DNA of 64,000 nt from Burkholderiaceae bacterium (GTDB lineage Bacteria > Pseudomonadota > Gammaproteobacteria > Burkholderiales > Burkholderiaceae_E), in contig JADJVQ010000018.1 in the NCBI GenBank assembly GCA_016710525.1, positions 80,358-144,357 of the forward strand. Reading direction: 5' to 3'. Positions 56,527-64,000 of the stretch are shown in pieces. Within the stretch, counting starts at the first letter, position 1, and every line of letters begins with the position of its first letter. The notes beneath the pieces are model-generated. The model worked only from the letters and a program-made list of their open reading frames with translations. It did no database searches and had not been told where the DNA came from. A program made the position numbers and the translations under genes.

Positions 56527-57770
56527 TCAGCCGCATTCGATGCTGCCCTGTTCGCTCAAGCGGCGGATTTCCTCGGCATCGGCACCCAGTTCGGCCAGCA
56601 GTTGCGCGGTGTGTTCGCCGCGGCGCGGTGCGCTGCGGCGCAGGCCGCCCGGCGTACCGCTCAGGCGCGGGGTGATGTTGTGCATGACGGTGGCGGGCTG
56701 GCCCGCGTCGGCAACCTGCAGGTACACGCCGCGCTCGGCCACATGGGGGTCTTGCAGCAGCTGCGCGGCATCGTAGATCGGGCCGACCGTCACGCCCTGG
56801 CCGCGAAACCATGCCAGGCATTCAGCCTGGTCCATGCCGGCTATGAACTCCGCCACCATGCGCTCGATCTCGTCATCGTGGGCCAGGCGGGCGGCGTTGG
56901 TCGAAAACCGCTGATCGTCGAACAGGGCGCCCTGGCCGATTGCGTCGAACACCCGGCGCGCCATGGTGTCGGAGGATCCGGACATCGAGACCCAGCGCCC
57001 GTCCCGGCACCGGTAGGCGCCTCGAGGCGACGAGATTTTTTTCCGGGCTCCGCCGCCACGCCGGTGGCCGCGTAGTGGGTGACATCCGGACCCATGATCG
57101 AGAGCATCGGCTCGAGCAGCGACAAGTCGACCACCTGGCCGCGCCCGCGATTGACCTCGACCTCGCGCAGTGCGGCGGTCACCGCGAAGGCGCCGCTCAG
57201 TCCTGCCACCATGTCGGCCAGTGCCAGGTTGGGCAGCTGCGGCACGCCATCGGCCTGGCGATGCTTGTGGGCGAAGCCGCTGAATCCTTCGATCAGGCTG
57301 CCGAAGCCGGGCAGCTCGCTGTAAGGCCCGCTCTGGCCCCAGCCCGACACCCGCACGATCACCAGCCCGGGGTTGTCCTGGTGCAGGACGGCCGGCGCCA
57401 GGCCCATGGCCTCGAGGGTGCCGGGCCGGAAGCTTTCGACCAGCACCTGCGCCGTGGACACCAGGCGGCGCAGCCACGCCATGCCCGACGGGTCGCGCAG
57501 ATTCAGCGCGACGCTGCGCTTGTTGCGGGCGTAGACCCGCCACCAGCCGTCGTACCCCTGCGGGTGGTCGGGGTGGGTTTCACGCCATTCCCGCAGCGTA
57601 TCGCCGCTGCCGGCCACCTCGACCTTGATCACGTCGGCGCCGAAGTCGGCCAGCTGCAGGGTCAGCATGTTGCCGGCCACCAGACGGGACAGATCGACCA
57701 CCCGGACTCCCGAGAGCGGTCCGGTGCGCGCGGGGTCAGGGGTCACATGGGGAAGGTGTTCGGTCGTCAT
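56527..57770 (-). CDS. CaiB/BaiF family class III CoA-transferase, frame broken at an A7 run
   Basis: The N-terminal part (GVRVVDLSRLVAGNMLTLQLADFGADVIKVE, then YARNKRSVALNLRDP with the family R-N-K-R motif) and the C-terminal part (AYRCRDGRWVSM, WFRGQGVTVGPIYDAAQLLQDPHV) lie in two frames joined at GGA-AAA-AAA-TCT (T7 at 57036-57042, plus strand). One extra A, or a -1 slip on the A AAA AAA heptamer, restores one protein of about 415 residues. It transfers CoA between organic acids. It lies downstream of the opine-oxidase-like genes. Confidence 0.87.
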
Positions 57771-57795
57771 CGAAGGTCTCGCTCCACAAACCGCA

Positions 57796-59202
57796 TCAGT
57801 GCTCATCAACCGGTTTCGTTCGATCGTTCAGAACGGTCAGGGCAGCCAGTGCCGACAGCGGCACCGGCTTCAGTGGCGCGCGAATCCGGTAGGCGCCCAC
57901 CTCGCCGGGCGGACGGCCCAGCGCCCGCGCCAGGACTTGGGTCACCACCAGTCCGCACTGGCGTCCCTGACAGGGACCCATGCCGCAGCGGCTGAAAAAC
58001 TTGGTCTGGTTGGGTCCCTGGCAGCCCAGCGCGACCATTTCGCGCAGCCGCCCCGCGCTCACTTCTTCACACCGGCAGACGATCGTTTCATCGGGAGGAT
58101 CGGTGATCCACTCGGGAGGACGATAGAGGGCATCGAGGAAGGGGCGGATGCGCCGCTGGCGGCGCAGGGCGTCGCGCAGCGGGGCGGCCCGCGCATCCCG
58201 ATCGGCCTGCGACAGCCGCCCGAGTTCGTGGGCTGCGCCCAGGGCGGCCAGCGCGCCACACGCCTGCGCGGCCAGGGCCCCGGCGATCCCGGCGCCGTCG
58301 CCCGCGATCCGGAACCCGGCCAGAGATGTCAGGCCCCATGGGTCGATGCGCGGCTGCCAGGCGAGCTGCGCATCGCTCCACTCGTGCTCGACCCGCAGCA
58401 GCCGGCTGAGCTGGGTGTCGGGAACCACGCCGTGGTGCAGCAGCACCAGCCCCGCGGGCAGCAGACGGGCCCGTCCGGCCGACTCGAAGGCCAGGCCACT
58501 GGCCCGCTCCTCGCCCTCGATGCGAAGTCGGCTGGCCCCCGTGAACCAGGGCAGGCGGGCGCGCCGCAGGCGGCCTAGCAGGCCCAGACCGTCGCGCAGC
58601 AGGGTCGGCGCGGCCAGGGCGGCTGGAAGATGGGCCAGCGCGGCGCGACGATTGGCCGCGGGCGCGGTTTCGACCAGGCCCGCGAGCATCGCGCCGGCAT
58701 CGAGCAGCTGGCAGGCGACCAGCAGCAGCAGCGGGCCGCTGCCGGCCAGCACCACCGGGACGTCGGGAATGCTCGCGCTGGCCTTCAGGGCGATCTGCGC
58801 CGCGCCGGCGGTCATCACCCCCGGCAGCGTCCAGCCGGGCACCGGCGAAGCACGCTCGAGGGCCCCGGTGGCGGCGATCAGCTGCGGCGCGCGCAGCTGC
58901 ACCGAGCCGCCATCCTTCAGTGCGGTGACAGTGAGGTCCTGCGCGACATCCCAGACCAGCGTGCCCTGGTGCGCCGTCACCGAGGAGCCGGCCAGGCGGT
59001 CGGTCAGCAGCCGGCCCTCGGTGTAAGCGGGCCCCAGCAGCTTGGCCAGGCGCGGGCCGGTCGCGGTCACATGGCGGTAGATCTGGCCGCCGGGCAGGGC
59101 TTGTTCGTCGAGCAGCGCGACCCGCAGACCGAGTTCGGCGCCGGTCAGCGCCGCCGACAGGCCGGCCGGACCGGCCCCGATGACGATCAGGTCGTGGGTC
59201 AT
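57796..59202 (-). CDS. FAD-dependent oxidoreductase, opine oxidase subunit A / HcnB-like, with BFD-type 2Fe-2S domain
   Basis: The 468-residue flavoprotein has DLIVIGAGPAGLSAAL, LPGGQIYRH and AATGALERASPVPGW, typical of the alpha subunit of opine oxidases, HcnB and hydroxyproline dehydrogenases. The C-terminus has a bacterioferritin-associated-ferredoxin-like cluster (CRCEEVS ... CGMGPCQGRQC). It accepts electrons from the beta subunit. The ATG overlaps the stop of the small 2Fe-2S gene. Confidence 0.88.
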   Translation of the reverse strand: MTHDLIVIGAGPAGLSAALTGAELGLRVALLDEQALPGGQIYRHVTATGPRLAKLLGPAYTEGRLLTDRLAGSSVTAHQGTLVWDVAQDLTVTALKDGGSVQLRAPQLIAATGALERASPVPGWTLPGVMTAGAAQIALKASASIPDVPVVLAGSGPLLLLVACQLLDAGAMLAGLVETAPAANRRAALAHLPAALAAPTLLRDGLGLLGRLRRARLPWFTGASRLRIEGEERASGLAFESAGRARLLPAGLVLLHHGVVPDTQLSRLLRVEHEWSDAQLAWQPRIDPWGLTSLAGFRIAGDGAGIAGALAAQACGALAALGAAHELGRLSQADRDARAAPLRDALRRQRRIRPFLDALYRPPEWITDPPDETIVCRCEEVSAGRLREMVALGCQGPNQTKFFSRCGMGPCQGRQCGLVVTQVLARALGRPPGEVGAYRIRAPLKPVPLSALAALTVLNDRTKPVDEH

Positions 59203-59525
59203 CGCGGCGGGGCCCCATCAGGATGCGATGCGGGCATCGGGCGGGCGCCCCGCGGCAGCCGAACCCGCATGCCCTCGCGCGCCGGGACCATGCAGGCCTG
59301 CACGTTCGGGCGTCCGTCGACCTCGACCAGGCACTCGAAACACACACCCATCAGGCATAGCGGCGCGCGCGGGGCGCCCGACAAGGCAGTGTGGCGGAAC
59401 GGCACGATCGCGGCGTTGAGCAGGGCGATCGCCAGCGTGTCGCCCTCGCGGGCCTGCACCGCCTGGCCGTCCACCGTCAGGGTGATCGCGCGCTCGGGCG
59501 CGCCGGTCTCAAGCGGCCTGAACAT
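59199..59525 (-). CDS. small 2Fe-2S protein (HcnA/opine oxidase gamma-like)
   Basis: The 108-residue ferredoxin-like protein has the Cys set CLMGVCFECLVEVDG and VQACMVP and the segment GDTLAIALLNAAIVPFRHT, as in HcnA and the gamma subunits of amino-acid dehydrogenases. It starts inside the 3' end of the upstream beta-subunit gene (17-base overlap). Confidence 0.9.
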   Translation of the reverse strand: MFRPLETGAPERAITLTVDGQAVQAREGDTLAIALLNAAIVPFRHTALSGAPRAPLCLMGVCFECLVEVDGRPNVQACMVPAREGMRVRLPRGARPMPASHPDGAPPR

Positions 59526-60627
59526 CGAAACGCTCCGCCTTGAAGCCGGCCATGTGCGGCGGTTCGCGCCCGCCGATTATCCAGTCGGCGAGCACGCTGG
59601 CGTGCTGGGCGGCCAGCGTCACGCCGCTGTGGCAGGTGACGACGAACGCGCCCGGGCATTGCGTGGATGCCTGATACACGGGAAAGCCGTCCGGGCTCAT
59701 CACCCGCAGCGCGCCCCAGGTGCGCACGATGTTGACATCGGCCAGCAGCGGAAAGCAGCGGACCGCCCGGTCGGCGATGCGGGCGAGCTGGGCCAGGCTG
59801 GTCCGGTCGTCGAATCCGACATCTTCCATCGAGTCGCCGATCTGGACCACGCCGTCCTCGGTCTGGCGCACCTGCATCGTCGGGTGCCGAAGGAAGGGCT
59901 GCAGCCGTTCGGTCACCAGGATCTGCCCGCGGTTGGGCTGAACGGGGGCCCGCAGGCCGACCGCCGGCGCCAGCCGCTGATTGCCCAGACCGGCCGCCAG
60001 GACCAGCCGGGAGGCCGCCTGCCAGCGGGGGCCGCAGCGCACGTGAAAGCCGTTGTCGCGATAGATCAGCTCATCCACGCGGGTATCGGTGCACAGCTCG
60101 CCGCCCAGCGATTCGAAGGCCTGCACCAGCGCACGCAGCAGCCGCAGGGGACTGACGTGCCCATCGAGCGGACAATAGATCGCACCGCGCACCTGGGGCC
60201 CGACATGGGGCGACAGCGCCCGCACCTGGGCAGGATCCAGCACGTCGAACGGATAGTCGGCGCCCAGATCGTCGCGCAGGCGCCGCAGGCCGGCCGCGCG
60301 CTCGGCCAGTTCTGAGTCATCCAGGCACAGGGTCAGGCCGCCGGGCTGGGCCAGCGCCACGTCGACACCGGTGCGCTGCGCGAGTTCGGCCGCGAACGCG
60401 GGCCACTGCCGCGCCGAGGCCATGGTCCAGCGGGCATAGTCCGGGCGGTCGCGACCTTTTCCCTGGACCCAGACGAGGCCGAAGTTGCCGCGGGCAGCCC
60501 GAAAGGCGACATCGCCCTCGTCGAGCACGCGCACGCGCTGGCCGGCACGGGCCAGGCCGTAGGCCACGCACAGGCCCACCAGACCGCCCCCGATCACCAG
60601 GGTGTCGACGTCGGCCGCCGCCGTCAT
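59509..60627 (-). CDS. FAD-dependent oxidoreductase, DadA/HcnC-like beta subunit
   Basis: The 372-residue protein of the glycine/D-amino-acid oxidase family has VDTLVIGGGLVGLCVAYGLA, RAARGNFGLVWVQGKGRDR, PVQPNRGQILVTERL and WGALRVMSPDGFPVY and would oxidise an amino or imino acid. It is the first gene of a C-A-B ordered three-subunit enzyme followed by the CoA-transferase; hcn operons instead run A-B-C. A D-amino acid, proline derivative or opine is the likely substrate class. Confidence 0.88.
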   Translation of the reverse strand: MTAAADVDTLVIGGGLVGLCVAYGLARAGQRVRVLDEGDVAFRAARGNFGLVWVQGKGRDRPDYARWTMASARQWPAFAAELAQRTGVDVALAQPGGLTLCLDDSELAERAAGLRRLRDDLGADYPFDVLDPAQVRALSPHVGPQVRGAIYCPLDGHVSPLRLLRALVQAFESLGGELCTDTRVDELIYRDNGFHVRCGPRWQAASRLVLAAGLGNQRLAPAVGLRAPVQPNRGQILVTERLQPFLRHPTMQVRQTEDGVVQIGDSMEDVGFDDRTSLAQLARIADRAVRCFPLLADVNIVRTWGALRVMSPDGFPVYQASTQCPGAFVVTCHSGVTLAAQHASVLADWIIGGREPPHMAGFKAERFDVQAA

Positions 60628-60963
60628 GGCGCGCTCGTCACGCCACGCGGGCGCTCGCGGCAGGGTCGGGCCGAGCTGCGGGTCTCGCGGGCGGGATTCC
60701 CGCAGCGCGCGGTGGGCGCGGAAGGCGCGGCACACGCTGGCGGGGGCGCGGGCGCGGGCGATACGGACAGGAACGGGCGGCCATTAGGCAAGCGGGCGGG
60801 TCGTGCGGTTTCGGGATCGCTATTCTGACACCGGCACCGCCGCACGCGCGGATGCCTGCGCGGCGCCAAGGTGCACGGCCTTTGCGGCGGCGCGGTAGGA
60901 TCGAACGATCCCGTCACGGCGATGGCCCTCCGGCCGTCCCCCATTCACAAGGAATCTGCGCGC
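60628..60963. other. 336-base divergent intergenic region
   Basis: No gene is apparent between the oxidoreductase operon (minus) and the DUF2889 gene (plus). It contains the inverted repeat GGATCG-AA-CGATCC at 60898-60911, about 55 bases before the DUF2889 start, which might bind a regulator. A TATTCT -10-like element lies near 60821. Confidence 0.5.
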
Positions 60964-61527
60964 ATGTCTCTGTCAGCTCCCGTTGCCCGAACTCTGAGGC
61001 ATACCCGTCGGATCGTCTGCGAAGGCTTTCATCGCGACGATGGCCTGTGGGACATCGAAGCCGTGCTGATCGACACCAAGGCCTATCGCTATCGGGAGCC
61101 CGAACGGGGCCTGCGCGAGATCGGCGATCACGTGCACGAGATGCATGTGCGCCTCACGGTCGACTCGACGATGATCGTGCGCGCCGTCGAGATCGACATG
61201 GCATTCCGGCCCTACAGGGCCTGCATGGACGCGCCGCCCGCGTTCCAGGGGCTGGTCGGCAAGAGCATCGGCCCTGGCTGGCGCAAGTCGGTGCTGGCCT
61301 GTGCCGGTGGCTCTGCCGGATGCACGCATGTGCGCGAGCTGCTGCTGCCGATGGCCACTGTCGCCTTCCAGACCATCCTGGGCTGGCCGGAAGACGATGG
61401 CAGCGAACAGCCGGTTCGAGTGACCGGCGACCCCAAGGGTTTCCTGAACGGATGCAAGGCCTGGGCGCAGGATGGACCGATGGTCGCCACGCTTTATCCG
61501 CACTGGTACAAGGCGCCCTCAGCGTAG
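60964..61527 (+). CDS. DUF2889 domain protein
   Basis: The 187-residue protein has RHTRRIVCEGFHRDDGLWDIEA, DHVHEMHVRLTVD, GCTHVRELL and CKAWAQDGPMV, all features of DUF2889, whose biochemical role is unknown. In other bacteria it often lies near aromatic or acyl-CoA catabolic genes. AAGGA precedes the ATG at 60964; in-frame ATGs further upstream add unconserved residues. Confidence 0.88.
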   Translation: MSLSAPVARTLRHTRRIVCEGFHRDDGLWDIEAVLIDTKAYRYREPERGLREIGDHVHEMHVRLTVDSTMIVRAVEIDMAFRPYRACMDAPPAFQGLVGKSIGPGWRKSVLACAGGSAGCTHVRELLLPMATVAFQTILGWPEDDGSEQPVRVTGDPKGFLNGCKAWAQDGPMVATLYPHWYKAPSA

Positions 61528-61643
61528 GGTAGCCTGGCGGGGCATCGGGCCCGAAAACGCGGCCCAACGCGGCCGCGCCCGGCGCAGCGCCGTCCCGCGC
61601 GCCCGCCGTGCTCGTCCAGGACACGCTGGTCGGGCGTGCGGTT

Positions 61644-61649
61644 TATAGT
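61644..61649 (+). promoter_or_regulatory. -10-like TATAGT six bases before the NarX-like start
   Basis: TATAGT is followed after six bases by the ATG at 61656. No Shine-Dalgarno sequence exists, so a leaderless message is plausible. Confidence 0.4.
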
Positions 61650-61655
61650 CGCCCG

Positions 61656-63569
61656 ATGCGCATCGCTCGAAATTGGACCCTGGGTGCCAAGCTGGCGCTG
61701 CTCGCAATGCCGTTCCTGCTCATGGCGATGGCGTCGATCGGGGTGCTGGTGTGGATGTCGCTGCAGCTCGAGGCGGCGCGGCGGCGGTCAACGAAGCCGG
61801 CCGGATGCGCATGCAGGCCTATCGGATGGTCCCTTGCGGCGGAGAGCGGCGACGTGCTCGCGCTGCCGGGCCAGCTGAGAGAGTTCGAACGCAGCCTGCG
61901 CCTGCTGCGCGACGGAGATCCCGAGCGGCCCTTGTTCGTGCCGTGGGACGACACCGTGCGTCTGCGTTTCAGCGCGGTCGAGATCGACTGGCGGCAGTTT
62001 CGGGAACGCATCGATGTCGACGCTCGGTTGTCCGCGATTCGGGCCCCGTCCGCGGACGCGACTGCCTTCGTGTCGCACATCGACGAACTGGTCGCGTCGA
62101 TCGAGGCGCATCTGTCGCGCTGGACCTCGCTGATGCACCTGCTGCAGCTCGCGCTGATGGCGGTGGCGGTCATCGGGGCGGCTGCCTTGCTGTACACCGG
62201 CTATCTGTTCGTGCTGGAGCCCGTGGCGATGCTCCAGCCAGGCCATCCATCGGATCCCAGGGGCGACCTGGGGCGCGGGTCGAATGCCCCACCACCGACG
62301 AGTTCGGCACGCTCGGTGCCGGGTTCAACAATATGGCCGGACAGCTGCAGTCGATGTATCGGCATCTCGAGAGTCGGGTGCAGCAGAAGACCGCCCAGGT
62401 CGAAGAAAAGCACGAGCGGCTCGAGAGCCTGTACGAGGTCACCAATCTCGTCACGCGGGCGCTGACGCTGGACGAACTGGCCCAAGGTTTCAGCCGCAGC
62501 GTCGCACGCATCGCGCGCGCCGATGGCGTGGCGCTGCGCTGGTCGGACGAAACCAATCTGCGCTACCTGATACTCGCTTCGCACGGGCTGCCTGCGAGCA
62601 TGCTCGATGCCGAGCATTGCCTGGCGCCGGGGGATTGCCATTGCGGATCGCCGGCGGCGCTGTCCGGAGTGCGCGGTTGATCCCGATACGCACCAAGGAA
62701 GTCGCGCGCGTGAGGCACTGCCAGCGCGCCGGCTTCGAGACCGTGGTGTCGGTGCCGATCCGACTGCACGACCGTCTGATGGGCGAAATCGATCTGTTCT
62801 TTCATGCGCAGATCGAGCTCTCCGACGCCGAGCGTTCGCTGCTCGATGCACTGGCCATGCAACTGGCGGGCGCGATGAGAACCTGCGCCTGAACGCCCTC
62901 GAACTGGAGGCGGCAGTTGCCCAGGAGCGTTCCTTCCTGGCGCGCGAGCTGCATGACTCGATCGCCCAATCGCTGGCCTTCCTGCGAATCCAGGTTCAGC
63001 TGATGCGCGAGGCCTTGGCCCGAGGTGATCCGGAGCAGGTCCAGTACGTGCTGGGCGAGATCGATCTCGGGCTGCACGAGAGTTACGGCGACGTGCGCGA
63101 GCTGCTGATCCATTTCCGCACCCGCGCCAGCGGCGAGGACATCGAACCGGCGCTGCGCACCACCCTGCGCAAGTTCGAGCATCAGTCTGGCCTGACGGCC
63201 ACCCTGCAGATGCGCGGCCAGGGCCTGCCGCTGGCACCGGACCTGCAGATCCAGGTGCTGCACATCATTCAGGAAGCGCTGTCCAACGTGCGCAAGCATG
63301 CCCGCGCCTCGCACGTCTGGCTCCTGGTCGAACAGCAGCCGCAGTGGCGCATCGAGGTACGCGACGACGGGCTCGGCTTTTCCACGCGCGACGAATCCTC
63401 GGACGAGACCCATGTCGGCCTGCGCATCATGGTCGAGCGCGCCGAACGCCTGGGCGCCCGCCTGGACGTGCTCTCGACGCCCGGCCTGGGCACCTCGGTG
63501 GTGCTGACCTTGCCGCTCACCGCGCGGCCCCCGGTCGCAGACCATCCGGCACAGCGCCAGGCCGCCTGA
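61656..63569 (+). pseudogene. NarX-like nitrate/nitrite-type sensor histidine kinase with at least five frameshifts
   Basis: Across several frames the expected order is visible. A first membrane helix (LALLAMPFLLMAMASIGVLV) leads to a P-box-like AAVNEAGRMRMQAYRM and a second helix near 62155-62215. A HAMP segment (VECPTTDEFGTLGAGFNNMA), a Cys-containing central module (HCLAPGDCHCGS), the HisKA_3 H-box FLARELHDSIAQSLAFLRIQ and an ATPase domain (QEALSNVRKHARA, VRDDGLGF, THVGLRIMVERAERL) follow. Breaks lie near 61772, 61828, 62270, 62678 and 62877. The last 230 residues are intact. The partner regulator follows. Confidence 0.85.
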
Positions 63570-63575
63570 CGAACG

Positions 63576-64000
63576 ATGGAACCCGGTTCGGCGAGTGTTC
63601 GCATCCTGGTGGTCGATGACCACCCGCTGTTTCGCCGCGGCCTGACGGCTCTGCTGCAGCGTGATCCTCAGTTCGACGTGATCGGGGATGCCGGCGACGC
63701 CGGGCTCGCGCAGCGCCGAGCCCTGGAATTGCAGCCCGACCTGATCCTGCTCGATAACCATCTGCCAGGCGTCCTTGGGGTCGATGCCCTGCCGGCCCTG
63801 CGCGAAGCGGCGCCGGGCGCGCGCATCGTCATGCTGACCGTCAGCGAAGACGAGCGCGATCTGTCGGCCGCGCTGCGCGCGGGCGCCTGCGGATACCTGC
63901 TGAAGACCATCGAAGGCGATGCGCTGTCGCAGGCGATCCGGCGCGCCATTCGGGGCGAGAGCGTGATCGCCCAGGAAATGACGGGCAAAGCTGTTCGACG
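63576..64000 (+). CDS. NarL/FixJ-family response regulator (partial, cut by window end)
   Basis: The receiver domain shows the acidic pair Asp14-Asp15, phospho-acceptor Asp60 (LILLDNHLPG), a Thr/Ser switch (MLTVSED) and the Lys of YLLKTIEGD. The conserved residue after the phospho-Asp is Asn-His rather than the usual Leu/Val-x-Met. The DNA-binding domain lies beyond the window. It begins six bases after the NarX-like kinase, so the two form a pair. Confidence 0.92.
   Translation, partial: MEPGSASVRILVVDDHPLFRRGLTALLQRDPQFDVIGDAGDAGLAQRRALELQPDLILLDNHLPGVLGVDALPALREAAPGARIVMLTVSEDERDLSAALRAGACGYLLKTIEGDALSQAIRRAIRGESVIAQEMTGKAVR

Noticed and set aside
57796..60627. Hydrogen cyanide synthase hcnABC
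   Set aside because: Subunits are homologous, but the gene order is C-A-B and opine or amino-acid dehydrogenases share the same architecture; cyanogenesis cannot be claimed.

Overview
This window is a GC-rich, densely packed, largely housekeeping chromosomal segment. Gene content and order (sucA-sucB-lpdA-zapE, phaC-phaB-phaR-rimO, bamD/rluD/pgeF, mfd/ispD/ispF, tsaB-rimI-udg-lplT-alr-radA) point to a betaproteobacterium of the order Burkholderiales. The genus cannot be settled by eye. I see no tRNA, rRNA, CRISPR array, phage or insertion sequence.

Layout. 1-9.2 kb: an Fe-S/FAD oxidoreductase of the GltD type (minus strand), then the 2-oxoglutarate dehydrogenase genes sucA-sucB-lpdA followed by zapE. 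9.2-16.3 kb: a secreted charged protein, a PP2C phosphatase, a small DUF465 protein, a DinG-type helicase, then bamD facing rluD-pgeF. 16.4-21.5 kb: polyhydroxybutyrate synthesis (phaC, phaB, phaR) and rimO. 21.5-27.3 kb (minus): a periplasmic molybdo-hydroxylase pair (IorA/IorB type) running straight into soxX-soxY-soxZ-soxA. This ends in a 489-base tract with no adenine, followed by a MAPEG gene. 27.5-35.7 kb: an SDR dehydrogenase, an MFS carrier, serB, mfd, ispD-ispF and a small acetyltransferase-like protein. 35.7-42.4 kb: a DMT exporter, an LhgO-like oxidase, a DHDPS-family lyase, then an esterase, RidA, a GST, a PLP enzyme and a 2-oxoglutarate dioxygenase. 42.5-47.9 kb: a DUF3501 / Fe-S oxidoreductase / rubrerythrin module, an EnvZ/OmpR-like two-component pair with a wrecked sensor, and a secreted AYPPG-repeat protein. 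47.9-55.5 kb: tsaB, rimI, a type-4 uracil-DNA glycosylase, lplT, alr, radA and an MFS drug exporter. 55.5-64 kb: a RIO kinase, a class III CoA-transferase, a three-subunit opine-oxidase/HcnABC-like dehydrogenase, a DUF2889 protein, and a NarX/NarL-like pair cut by the window end.

Two things stand out. First, at least nine genes carry single- or few-base frameshifts with recognisable protein sequence on both sides (bamD, soxY, iorB, iorA, lhgO-like, an EnvZ-like kinase, tsaB, a CoA-transferase, a NarX-like kinase). Many lie in short homopolymers, and bamD and tsaB belong to families that are normally essential. Together with the adenine-free tract this argues mainly for sequence or assembly error, so apparent pseudogenes here should not be over-interpreted. 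Second, the iorAB-soxXYZA cluster is the most unusual gene arrangement. Sox carrier and cytochrome genes adjoin a Tat-exported molybdo-hydroxylase, with no soxB or soxCD in view, and the SoxY C-terminus ends AACLE instead of the classical GGCGG.
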